From the NCBI RefSeq assembly GCF_902706195.1, contig NZ_CACSJO010000004.1:124001-188000 (forward strand): 64,000 nt of DNA, read 5' to 3'. Origin of the DNA: Novosphingobium sp. 18050. GTDB taxonomy: Bacteria > Pseudomonadota > Alphaproteobacteria > Sphingomonadales > Sphingomonadaceae. Position 1 is the stretch's first letter. Every line of letters starts with the position of its first letter. The position numbers and the translations under genes were made by a program. Of the stretch, positions 1 to 7,500 are shown in pieces. A model generated the notes under the pieces. It saw only the letters and a program-made list of their open reading frames with translations, did not search any database and was not told the DNA's origin.

Positions 1-324
1 GCTGAAGGCCAGCCCGGTCATGGCGATGCGGCGGCGGTCGAACATGTCGGCAATAGCACCCGCGGGCAGCGTCACCAGCATCAACGGGATCATCATCGCC
101 GTCTGTACCAGCGCAACCATGCTGGGCGAATTGCTCAGCCGGGTCATCTCCCACTGCGCCCCCACGCCCAGGAACAGCTGCCCGAAGTTCGAGAACAGGC
201 TGGCGGACCAGATGTTGCGGAACGTGCGCTCCCTCAGCGGGGCGAAAGCACCGCCCTTAGCCTGTTCGGACCCTTCGCCGCTCCCGCCGCCTGCGCCGCC
301 TGCTCCTCCTGCACCGCCCGCCAT
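1..324 (-). CDS. MFS exporter, N-terminal part (runs off window start)
   Basis: Reading from ATG at 324 towards position 1 gives 108 codons without a stop. The first 14 residues are almost only Gly and Ala (MAGGAGGAGGAGGG). Then come a basic amphipathic stretch (PLRERTFRNIW), a first membrane segment (FSNFGQLFLGVGAQW), a second hydrophobic helix (MVALVQTAMMIPLMLVTLPAGAIAD) and the basic loop DMFDRRRI. The last matches the cytoplasmic loop 2-3 signature of the major facilitator superfamily, in particular the MFS_3 / EntS-like exporters. Substrate unknown. The Gly-rich lead is unusual; the true start could lie further in. The gene is divergent from the thiolase, with 241 bp between them. Confidence 0.75.
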   Translation of the reverse strand, partial: MAGGAGGAGGAGGGSGEGSEQAKGGAFAPLRERTFRNIWSASLFSNFGQLFLGVGAQWEMTRLSNSPSMVALVQTAMMIPLMLVTLPAGAIADMFDRRRIAMTGLAFS

Positions 325-565
325 GGCCACTTCATCCCTGTTCTTTTGTTTGGACACCGATCTTGGCCAGCACCCTGCGCCCGTCAAGGGGGGCATCGCG
401 AAGACGATCTATTGCAGCATCGCAGCCTCATACCGATATACTAACCATAGTCAGCAATCGCTGCGGCGATAGGACTTTGTGGTCCGATTGCAATTCCCCC
501 GCCCCCCAAGCATGACCGGCGGAAATCGGCGCTTTGCTGCGCAAACGAACACGAGGAGAGCTGCC

Positions 566-1819
566 GTGACCGAGGCCTATATCATCGACGCTGTGAGAAC
601 CCCGCGCGGCCTTGGCAAGATGGGCAAAGGCGCACTGTCGCAGATGCATCCCGAACATCTGTCGGCCTCCGTCCTTGCCGCGATCAAGGATCGCAACGCA
701 ATCGACACCGCTGAAGTCGACGACGTGATCTGGGGCGTCTCCGCCGCGCTTGGCCAGCAGGCGGGCGACATCGGCCGCATGGCCGCGCTCGATGCAGGCT
801 ACGACGTGAAGGCCGGCGGCGTCACCCTCAACCGCTTCTGCGGGTCGAGCATCACCTCCACCAGCCTTGCCGCTGCCATGATAAAGTCGGGCATGGCCGA
901 TCTGATGGTGGCGGGCGGCATGGACATGCTTTCCTACGCCAACATGTACGGCATGAAGATGCGCGAAGCGGGCGTAGGCAGCTCCGGGATGGGCGCGGGC
1001 AACCCGCGCCTCCAGGCCAAGCACCCGCAGTCTAACCAGGGCGTCGCCGCCGACGCCATTGCCGCGATGGAAGGCATCACCCGCGCAGAGCTGGAAGCGC
1101 TCGGGGTCGAGAGCCAGCGCCGCGCCGCGCTCGCAATCGCCGAAGGCCGCTTCGACAAGTCGACGATCGTGGTGAAGGACGACGAGGGCAACGTCATTCT
1201 CGATCACGAGGAATACCCCCGCCCCGAAACGACCGCCGAAAGCCTGGCTCAGTTGAAGCCGGCCTTCGAGATGTTCTACAACATGCCTTCCGCACCCGGC
1301 GGCAAGACCTATGTGGAACTGATCAACCAGGTCTATCCCGAGGTGGAGATCAAGCCGATCCACCACGTCGGCATCTCCTCGGGCGTAGTCGACGGCGCCT
1401 CCGCCATCCTGCTGGCATCCAAGGACTATGCCGAGGCCCATGGCCTGAAACCGCGCGCGCGCATAGTCGCCATGGCCGAAACCGGCGACTGCCCTACCCT
1501 GATGCTCAACGGTCCGGTGCCGGCGGCGCGCAAGGTACTGGCAAAGGCTGGTCTCACCGTCGCTGATATCGACGTCTTCGAGGTGAACGAGGCTTTCGCC
1601 GTCGTCGTAGAGAAATTCATCCGCGACCTTGACCTCGACCGCACCAAGGTTAACCCCAACGGAGGTTCGATGGCGCTGGGCCATCCCATCGGCGGAACCG
1701 GCGCCATGCTGATCGGCACGGCTCTGGATGAACTGGAACGGACCGGCGGGCGTTACGGCCTCATAACGATGTGCGCGGCGGGCGGTATGGCCCCTGCGAT
1801 TATCATAGAACGCGTCTGA
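566..1819 (+). CDS. Acetyl-CoA acetyltransferase (thiolase family)
   Basis: Degradative-type thiolase of 417 aa that cleaves 3-ketoacyl-CoA with CoA. The nucleophilic Cys is at about residue 92 in LNRFCGSS. The C-terminal half carries NEAFA, the GGSMALGHPIGGTGA signature with the catalytic His, and CAAGGMAP with the second catalytic Cys. The frame is open further upstream, but GTG at 566 follows a GAGGAG Shine-Dalgarno at 553-558 and starts directly before TEAYIIDAVRTP, the normal thiolase N terminus, so it is preferred. Length is usual (about 390-420). A MarR regulator follows 54 bp downstream, probably in the same transcript. The substrate is not shown by the sequence; the neighbourhood suggests the last step of a beta-oxidation route. 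Confidence 0.9.
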   Translation: MTEAYIIDAVRTPRGLGKMGKGALSQMHPEHLSASVLAAIKDRNAIDTAEVDDVIWGVSAALGQQAGDIGRMAALDAGYDVKAGGVTLNRFCGSSITSTSLAAAMIKSGMADLMVAGGMDMLSYANMYGMKMREAGVGSSGMGAGNPRLQAKHPQSNQGVAADAIAAMEGITRAELEALGVESQRRAALAIAEGRFDKSTIVVKDDEGNVILDHEEYPRPETTAESLAQLKPAFEMFYNMPSAPGGKTYVELINQVYPEVEIKPIHHVGISSGVVDGASAILLASKDYAEAHGLKPRARIVAMAETGDCPTLMLNGPVPAARKVLAKAGLTVADIDVFEVNEAFAVVVEKFIRDLDLDRTKVNPNGGSMALGHPIGGTGAMLIGTALDELERTGGRYGLITMCAAGGMAPAIIIERV

Positions 1820-1873
1820 CGACGCTGGACATCACACGGAGCGCGCCAGAGGGCGCCCTGTAAGGAGCAATGC

Positions 1874-2362
1874 GTGGCCACTGAGGCGGAAGACAAACCG
1901 ATGGGCAAGCTGAGCGACCCCTTCTCCATGCGCGACGAAACCCCGACGCGCCAGGTGGGCTTGCGCATGACCATCGTCAGCCGGCTGCAGCGCAACAATT
2001 TCGATCGTAAAGTGGCCGCTCTCAACGTCACCCGCTCGCAATGGGCGATGATCGCGATCGTCGCGCGCTATCCCGGATCGACCCAGCGGACCGTCGCCGA
2101 ATACCTCGAAATGTCCGAGGCTTCGGCCGGTCGGCTGATCGACCGCCTCTGCGCAGACGGATTGCTCGAACGCCGCGACCGCAAGGATGACCGGCGTGCT
2201 CGCGCAGTCTACCTCACCGAGCAGGCAAAGCCTCTTCTCGACCACCTCGGCGCGATCGCCGCCGAGAGCGAGAAGCGCATGTTCGCAGGCTTTTCCGACG
2301 AAGAAGTCGACCGCCTGCTGAACTACATGACGCGCATCTACGAAAACGTCAGCCGGGGCTGA
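1874..2362 (+). CDS. MarR family transcriptional regulator
   Basis: 162 aa with a central winged helix: RSQWAMIAIVARYPGSTQRT, the recognition region YLEMSEASAGRLIDRLCADGL, and a wing RRDRKDDRRARAVYLT, all typical of MarR. GTG at 1874 is chosen because AAGGAG lies at 1862-1867 and the only nearby ATG (1870) is in another frame and stops after four codons. It follows the thiolase by 54 bp and is ended by a strong terminator at 2408. MarR proteins near acyl-CoA genes usually repress and are released by aromatic or acyl-CoA ligands; the ligand here is unknown. The palindrome at 2811-2839 is a possible target. Confidence 0.9.
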   Translation: MATEAEDKPMGKLSDPFSMRDETPTRQVGLRMTIVSRLQRNNFDRKVAALNVTRSQWAMIAIVARYPGSTQRTVAEYLEMSEASAGRLIDRLCADGLLERRDRKDDRRARAVYLTEQAKPLLDHLGAIAAESEKRMFAGFSDEEVDRLLNYMTRIYENVSRG

Positions 2363-2407
2363 GTTTCACACGCCGCAACAGTGGTTGCGCCAACAGGTAC
2401 AAATGAA

Positions 2408-2442
2408 AAAGGGCGGCGCCATCGGCACCGCCCTTTCTTTTT
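2408..2442. terminator. Bidirectional rho-independent terminator
   Basis: Perfect 9-bp stem AAAGGGCGG (2408-2416) / CCGCCCTTT (2428-2436) followed on the plus strand by CTTTTT. On the minus strand the stem is followed by TTTTTCATTT. It sits between the convergent MarR gene and the small secreted protein gene at 2459 and can end both. Confidence 0.85.
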
Positions 2443-2458
2443 CAGTGCCTTGGAAGGC

Positions 2459-2767
2459 TCACTTAGCCGAAGCGATTTCCTTCTTCGACAGCGAGGAGGT
2501 CACCTTGCCGCCGACGTCGCTGAGGCTCGAAGCCGGAACGGTCACCAGACGGCCGTTCAGGATGACCTGCGGGTTACCCTCTGCGGTGACGCGGTAGATC
2601 GGCGCGATGCGGAAGCCATCGGCGGCGTAGAGCATCTTGCCGGCGTTCAGCGCGACCGGCGAAGCAGCTTCCTCGGTGGCTTCGCGGACCTGGGCGATCT
2701 CAGCGAAAGCGACGCCCGGAAGGGCAGCTACAGTGACAAGAGCGACGAGCGATGCGAACTTCTTCAT
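2459..2767 (-). CDS. Small secreted/periplasmic protein of unknown function
   Basis: 102 aa. Residues 1-22 form a clear Sec signal peptide: MKK, a hydrophobic core (FASLVALVTVAAL) and a likely cleavage after AFA. The mature part of about 80 residues has no Cys and no motif that I recognise; it has a short hydrophobic run (GKMLYAADGFRIAPIYRV) and a polar C terminus (SSLSKKEIASAK). I know of no function. It is transcribed alone towards the shared terminator at 2408. The palindrome at 2811-2839, 45-70 bp upstream of the start, is placed where a regulator would act. Confidence 0.8.
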   Translation of the reverse strand: MKKFASLVALVTVAALPGVAFAEIAQVREATEEAASPVALNAGKMLYAADGFRIAPIYRVTAEGNPQVILNGRLVTVPASSLSDVGGKVTSSLSKKEIASAK

Positions 2768-3103
2768 TGTCTTTCTCCGAACCTGACGAACCTAAACGTA
2801 ATCGGTTTTTCCAACTTACTAACCTAGGTTAGGAGTTGGTCGCGCGGAAGTCAATTGTAATTTCTGCAACTATAAGCGCATTTTGTTCAACGTTATCGCC
2901 ATGGCGTGATTTGCCCCGCCGTTCCTGTTCCTGATCTCTCAAAGGCCCGGAAACGGGCGGCCTGGCGGCCATCATCGTCCGCACGATGGGCGCCCCGGTT
3001 GATCCTCTCGGGCTTTGCGCGCACATCGAACAGGTGGCGGCAAACGGCTGAAAAGCTGGCCGCAAAGGCGAAATCACAAGATAACGACAGGGACTGGCAG
3101 AAG
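2768..3103. other. Divergent intergenic region with operator-like palindrome
   Basis: 336 bp between the divergent secreted-protein gene and the first CoA-transferase. Positions 2780-2900 are clearly more AT-rich than the surroundings and contain the palindrome listed separately. The remainder up to 3103 is GC-rich and has an open frame continuous with the CoA-transferase, but without coding features of its own. Confidence 0.5.
2811..2839. promoter_or_regulatory. Operator-like palindrome
   Basis: A perfect 14-bp palindrome CTAACCTAGGTTAG at 2819-2832 is flanked by CCAACT (2811-2816) and AGTTGG (2834-2839), which extends the dyad to 29 bp with a slight asymmetry. Size and position between two divergent genes fit a TetR or MarR dimer site. 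The half-site CTAACC also occurs at 441-446 in the thiolase promoter region and at 10013-10018 upstream of the IclR gene, which may be chance. Confidence 0.5.
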
Positions 3104-4333
3104 ATGTCGACAAAGGTCATGGAGGGCGTGCGCGTCCTTGAAGTCGCACAGTTCACCTTCACCCCCGCCGCCGGCGCCGTGCTGGCCGACTGGGGGGCAG
3201 ACGTCATCAAGATCGAGCACCCGGTGCGTGGCGATACACAGCGCGGTTTCCTCAACATGGGGGGCGTCACCCTCGACCCGCTGCGCCACACCCTGTTCGA
3301 GCACCCCAATCGGGGCAAGCGCAGCGTCGGCATCGACCTTTCCACGCCCGAGGGCCAGGAAGTGCTCTACGAACTGGCCAAGCAGTGCGACGTGTTCCTG
3401 ACCAACTACCTCCCGCAGGTGCGCCAGAAGAACAAGTTCGACGTCGAGCACATCCGCGCGGTCAATCCGAACATCATCTATGCGCGCGGCTCGGCACTGG
3501 GGAACAAGGGGCCTGAGCGCGAGGTAGGCGGCTTCGACGGTACTTGCTTCTGGGCCCGCAGCGGTGTTGCCTATTCGATGACACCCGAGGAATTGGGGGC
3601 CCCCCTATCGCAGGGTATCCCGGCTTTCGGCGATTCCATCGGCGGCATGTTCATCGCCGGCGGCATTTCCGCAGCGCTCTATCACCGCGAAAAGACGGGC
3701 GAGACCACCGAACTCGACGTCTCGCTTCTCAGCACCGCTGCCTGGGCCTCGGGCGCGCTGATCGCACAGGTCGCCGAGACGGGCATACTTACCCGCAACC
3801 CGATGCCGGGATCGGGCGGCGCGGCGCGCAACCCGTTTATGGGCAACTACCAGACCAGCGACAACGGGACGATCAACCTCTGCACGATCTCGCCCACGGG
3901 CCACATCCGCAGCCTGTTCGAACATCTCGGCGTGCCGGAAGCGGCAGAAGATCCGCGCTTTTCCGACCCCCGCGCCCTGTTCGAAAACGCAGGTGCGGCC
4001 AGCGACGTGCTGGTCAAGGCTTTCGCGCAGCACCCGTTCGCCTACTGGCGCCAGCACCTCAAGACCTTCTCGGGCCAGTGGGCGCCGGTCCAGAGCTTCC
4101 ACGACCTGCTCACCGATGACCAGGCTGTCGCTAACGACATGATCATCGAAGTCGAGGGTGCCGACGGCGGTGCACCGCTCAAGTTGGTACGCGGTCCGGT
4201 GCAGTGGAACGGCGAAGCGGTGGAAACCACCCGTTCGCCGCAGGCCTCCGAGCATACCGAACTCGTGCTCATGGAAATGGGCATCGAGTGGGACAAGATC
4301 GAAGAATGGAAAGCCAAGGGCGCGATCGCCTGA
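3104..4333 (+). CDS. CaiB/BaiF family (class III) CoA-transferase
   Basis: 409 aa, the usual length for a family III CoA-transferase, which moves CoA between carboxylates through an aspartyl-CoA intermediate. It opens with the diagnostic GVRVLEVAQF and LADWGADVIKIE, contains GKRSVGIDLSTPEG, and places Asp145 in GGFDGTCFWARSGV, the position of the catalytic Asp of CaiB and formyl-CoA transferase. The frame is open back to 2906, but family alignment begins at MSTKVMEGVRVLEV, so ATG 3104 (or 3119) is preferred; no strong Shine-Dalgarno is seen. First gene of a plus-strand operon that also holds an acyl-CoA ligase and a second CoA-transferase. Confidence 0.88.
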   Translation: MSTKVMEGVRVLEVAQFTFTPAAGAVLADWGADVIKIEHPVRGDTQRGFLNMGGVTLDPLRHTLFEHPNRGKRSVGIDLSTPEGQEVLYELAKQCDVFLTNYLPQVRQKNKFDVEHIRAVNPNIIYARGSALGNKGPEREVGGFDGTCFWARSGVAYSMTPEELGAPLSQGIPAFGDSIGGMFIAGGISAALYHREKTGETTELDVSLLSTAAWASGALIAQVAETGILTRNPMPGSGGAARNPFMGNYQTSDNGTINLCTISPTGHIRSLFEHLGVPEAAEDPRFSDPRALFENAGAASDVLVKAFAQHPFAYWRQHLKTFSGQWAPVQSFHDLLTDDQAVANDMIIEVEGADGGAPLKLVRGPVQWNGEAVETTRSPQASEHTELVLMEMGIEWDKIEEWKAKGAIA

Positions 4334-4495
4334 GCGCCAGCCCGCCATGCTGAAGCGGCATATCGCCGCCCAATGCTTGAATGCCCTGACAACAGGCGCA
4401 TAGAATATTCCGGTGCCATCGCGTGAAAACAAGCGATGTCGACCCGGATAACGACGCACATGTGAGAGACCTCTCTCAAGAATGAGGAACCTGAA

Positions 4496-4786
4496 ATGAA
4501 GCCCGGAACCCGCCTGAAAAGCGCCGCCTGTGACACCGAAGTCATGGTCATTCGCAGCGCCGACGGCCAGATTGAGTGCGGCGGCTCGCCTATGGGGGAG
4601 ACCAAGCCCGCCGAGCCCGCCCCCCTCGCCGCAGATTTTTCCGCCGGCACCCTGATGGGCAAGCGTTACGTGGATAGCGATGGCAAGTACGAATTGCTCT
4701 GCGTGAAGCCCGGAAAGGGTTCGCTTGGCGTCGACGGCGCCGCGCTGGTCGTCAAGGACGCCAAGCCACTTCCGGCCTCCGACTGA
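4496..4786 (+). CDS. Small conserved-looking Cys protein of unknown function
   Basis: 96 aa, soluble, no signal peptide. Cys12 (SAACDTEV), Cys28 (IECGGSPM) and Cys69 (ELLCVKPGKG) sit in short Gly/Asp-rich turns. The order, a first strand with C-D-T-E-V, then E-C-G-G-x-P-M, then L-G/M-K-R-Y, looks like a compact beta fold that could bind a metal, but three Cys with this spacing match no zinc-ribbon that I know. It lies 162 bp after the CoA-transferase and 19 bp before the acyl-CoA ligase, with AGGA (4485-4488) upstream of ATG 4496. Operon position suggests an accessory role in CoA-ester formation; this is inference only. Confidence 0.75.
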   Translation: MKPGTRLKSAACDTEVMVIRSADGQIECGGSPMGETKPAEPAPLAADFSAGTLMGKRYVDSDGKYELLCVKPGKGSLGVDGAALVVKDAKPLPASD

Positions 4787-4805
4787 CTTTCGAAAAAGAC
4801 ACCCG

Positions 4806-6305
4806 ATGAACATCGCCCTCCTTCTCGAAATGGCCGCCGAGGCCGCGCCCGACCGCATCGCTCTCGTCTGCGAAGGAAAGCGCTGGACGTATGGCGACCT
4901 CCTCGCCGCCGCGCGCGGTGCGTTCGAGCTGATCCAGGATAGCGGCGCCGAATATGTCGCCCTGCTCGACGAGAGCAGTGAGGCAGCGGTTATTGCGGTA
5001 TTTGGCGCAGCGCTGGCGGGTGTGCCTTATTGCCCGCTCAACTACCGCCTGCCTGATGCGGACCTTGCCGCCCTGCTGGGCCGCATCGCGCCCGCGCTGG
5101 TCATCGGTGACGAAGAGCGCGTGCTGCGGATTGCTGGAGGCCAGGACCACACGATCATCCCGCGCGATGAGTTCACGCTGAAGGTGCAGGAAACCGTACC
5201 CGGCGACGACGCGCGCGAATATGATCCGGGTGAAGGCGTCGCGATCCAGTTGTTCACCAGCGGCACCACTGCGGCGCCGAAGGCCGCGATCCTGCGACAT
5301 TCGAACCTCATCGGTTACATCCTGGGCACCGTGGAATTCGCCAGCGCCGACGAGGCCGACGCGGCTCTTGTGGTCGTGCCGCCTTACCACATCGCTGGAA
5401 TCTCGGCGATGCTGTCGTCGATCTACGCCCAGCGCAAGATCGTGATGCTGCCCAATTTCTCGCCCGAAGGCTGGCTTTCGCTGGTCGCAGGCGAGGCTAT
5501 CACCAATGCTTTCGTGGTGCCGACCATGCTGGCGCGCATCGTCGATGCCATGGAAAAGGGCGCTGCTGCCCAGACCGCCAGCCTTCGCGCCATTGCTTAT
5601 GGCGGCGGCAAGATGCCGCTCGAGGTGATTCACAAGGCGCTGGAACGCTTCCCTGGCGCGGGCTTCACCAACGCTTACGGCCTCACCGAAACCAGCTCGA
5701 CCGTTGCCCTGCTTGGCCCCGAGGATCACCGCGAAGCGCTTGCCTCGGACGATCCGAAAGTCCGCGCGCGCCTAACCTCGCTGGGCAAGCCGATCCCCAC
5801 CGTCGAAATGGAAATCCGGGGCGAGAATGGCGAAGTCCTTCCTGTGGGCCAGCCGGGCGAGATTTATGTGCGCGGCGATCAGGTTTCGGGAGAGTACAAG
5901 GAAAAGAGCGCGCTCGACGCTGACGGCTGGTTTCCCACCCGCGACGCCGGGTTCATGGACGAGGATGGCTATCTGTTCCTTTCCGGCCGTGCCGACGACG
6001 TGATCGTGCGCGGCGGCGAGAATATGTCACCCGGCGAGATCGAGGACGTGCTGCTCACCCACCCCGCCATCGCCGACGCCTGTGCCTGCGCGATTCCCTC
6101 GGTCGAGTGGGGCGAGACGGTGGGTGTGGCCGTAGTCACCCGCGAAGGCCACGCCGCCCCGAACGAGGGCGAGTTGAAAGAACTGGTCCGCTCGCGCCTG
6201 CGATCCTCGCGGGTGCCGGAGAAGGTCGCCTTCGTCACCGAATTGCCCTACAACGAAATGGGTAAGCTGCTGCGCCGCAAAGTGAAGGATGTCCTTGCCG
6301 ACTGA
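4806..6305 (+). CDS. Acyl-CoA synthetase / AMP-binding ligase
   Basis: 499 aa ANL-superfamily enzyme: ATP + carboxylate gives acyl-AMP, then acyl-CoA. The phosphate loop is LFTSGTTAAPKAA (Ala-Ala replaces the more common Gly-x), followed by YGLTETSS, the adenosine-binding GWFPTRDAGFMDEDGY, the hinge RADDVIVRGGENMSP and the catalytic lysine region NEMGKLLRRKV near the C terminus. ATG 4806 opens the family-typical MNIALLLEMAAEAAPDRIAL; an upstream in-frame extension to 4725 overlaps the preceding gene and is not needed. Downstream the second CoA-transferase overlaps its end by 17 bp, so the two are translationally linked. Substrate unknown; probably a bulky or branched acid given the neighbours. 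Confidence 0.9.
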   Translation: MNIALLLEMAAEAAPDRIALVCEGKRWTYGDLLAAARGAFELIQDSGAEYVALLDESSEAAVIAVFGAALAGVPYCPLNYRLPDADLAALLGRIAPALVIGDEERVLRIAGGQDHTIIPRDEFTLKVQETVPGDDAREYDPGEGVAIQLFTSGTTAAPKAAILRHSNLIGYILGTVEFASADEADAALVVVPPYHIAGISAMLSSIYAQRKIVMLPNFSPEGWLSLVAGEAITNAFVVPTMLARIVDAMEKGAAAQTASLRAIAYGGGKMPLEVIHKALERFPGAGFTNAYGLTETSSTVALLGPEDHREALASDDPKVRARLTSLGKPIPTVEMEIRGENGEVLPVGQPGEIYVRGDQVSGEYKEKSALDADGWFPTRDAGFMDEDGYLFLSGRADDVIVRGGENMSPGEIEDVLLTHPAIADACACAIPSVEWGETVGVAVVTREGHAAPNEGELKELVRSRLRSSRVPEKVAFVTELPYNEMGKLLRRKVKDVLAD

Positions 6306-7500
6306 ACGTGCCTTTCCCGGTCCCGCAATCCCATTGGCGCGTTGGGCCGACAGGCAGATCAAGGCGATGGCCGCCACGCACGTAAGCGCGGCGATTTCCG
6401 TGCTCGACGGCGCGACCTTGATGGGTGAGCGCAGCGCCGGTTACCGTATCAACGGCAGGATTTCTGCAGGACTGGGCGGTAGCCACCTGATGCCCACTCG
6501 GGACGGCGGCTGGTTCGCCCTCACCCTGATCCGCGACGTCGACCGAGAACTGCTGCCCGCCCTCTTCGGCAACGCCGACATCGAAGCGCTCGACTGGGAT
6601 ACGATTGCCGCAGCCGTGCTGCAGCATGACTGCGCCGACCTCGTTGCGACAGGCCGCGCCCTCGGCCTGCCAGTGGCCTCGGCGGACGAGAAGCCGGCTT
6701 CGCCTCCCGTCGAAATGATGCTGCGCGGCGAGTGGCGGGAACGACCTGCCGGGCACCGCCCGCTGGTGATCGACATGTCTGCCATCTGGGCGGGGCCGCT
6801 TGCCGGGCATCTGCTCTGGCAGGCCGGCATGACGGTGGTGAAAGTCGAGAGCCGCAGCCGCCCCGATCTCATCCGCCGCGACGATCCGGCAACGTTCGAG
6901 CGCATCAACCAGGGCAAGGCCAGCCTGCTCGTCGACTTCGCCAGCGACACAGAAAAGGCCGCGCTGATCGCCCTGATCCGCCGTGCCGACGTGGTGATCG
7001 AATCCTCCCGCCCTCGCGCCCTCCGGCATCTCGGCATCGACGCTGAGTTGCTCGTGCGCGAAGTCCCCGGCCTGGTCTGGCTGTCGGTCACCGGCCACGG
7101 CGCCAGCGGAGACGCCGCAAACTGGGTAGGCATCGGCAACGACTGCGGCGTTGCCGGGGGGCTGTCCCGCGCGATGGCCGATGTGTCGGGCGAAATCGGC
7201 TACGTCGGTGACGCCATCGCCGACCCCCTGACGGGCATCATCGCTGCGCGCGAAGGTCTTGATGCCTACCGCAGCGGCCTTGCCCAGCGTATAGGACTGT
7301 CGATGAGCGCCGTCACCGCAATGGCCCTGGCCGAGGAACGCGCGCACGACCGCGCCGCGATCGACGCCGAATTGCGCGCCTGGGGCACAGCAACCGGGTG
7401 CCCCTTCCCTCCTCAAGTCCGGCCCCGTGTACTGCAGGCCCAGGTACGTCCGGTGGGCGCAGACACCACCCGCTATCTCGGCGAATTCGCAAGATGCTGA
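6289..7500 (+). CDS. CaiB/BaiF-like CoA-transferase with swapped domain order
   Basis: 403 aa. The signature that normally opens a family III CoA-transferase appears only at about residue 158 (PLVIDMSAIWAGPLAGHLL ... MTVVKVES), followed by INQGKASLLVDF and GNDCGVAGGLS, whose Asp stands where the catalytic Asp should be, and GDAIADPLTGIIAA. The first 150 residues instead resemble a family C-terminal part (GRISAGLGGSHLMPTRDGGWFALTL). The usual C-terminal section is missing after GLSMSA. I recall similar two-part CoA-transferases in actinobacteria, so this is probably a genuine, permuted-looking subfamily rather than a broken gene. Start ATG overlaps the ligase end by 17 bp; the end overlaps the amidohydrolase start by 7 bp. 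Confidence 0.8.
   Translation: MSLPTERAFPGPAIPLARWADRQIKAMAATHVSAAISVLDGATLMGERSAGYRINGRISAGLGGSHLMPTRDGGWFALTLIRDVDRELLPALFGNADIEALDWDTIAAAVLQHDCADLVATGRALGLPVASADEKPASPPVEMMLRGEWRERPAGHRPLVIDMSAIWAGPLAGHLLWQAGMTVVKVESRSRPDLIRRDDPATFERINQGKASLLVDFASDTEKAALIALIRRADVVIESSRPRALRHLGIDAELLVREVPGLVWLSVTGHGASGDAANWVGIGNDCGVAGGLSRAMADVSGEIGYVGDAIADPLTGIIAAREGLDAYRSGLAQRIGLSMSAVTAMALAEERAHDRAAIDAELRAWGTATGCPFPPQVRPRVLQAQVRPVGADTTRYLGEFARC

Noticed and set aside
428..1684. 418-codon minus-strand frame opposite the thiolase
   Set aside because: The thiolase on the plus strand has all catalytic motifs; this frame is His/Gly-rich without domain.
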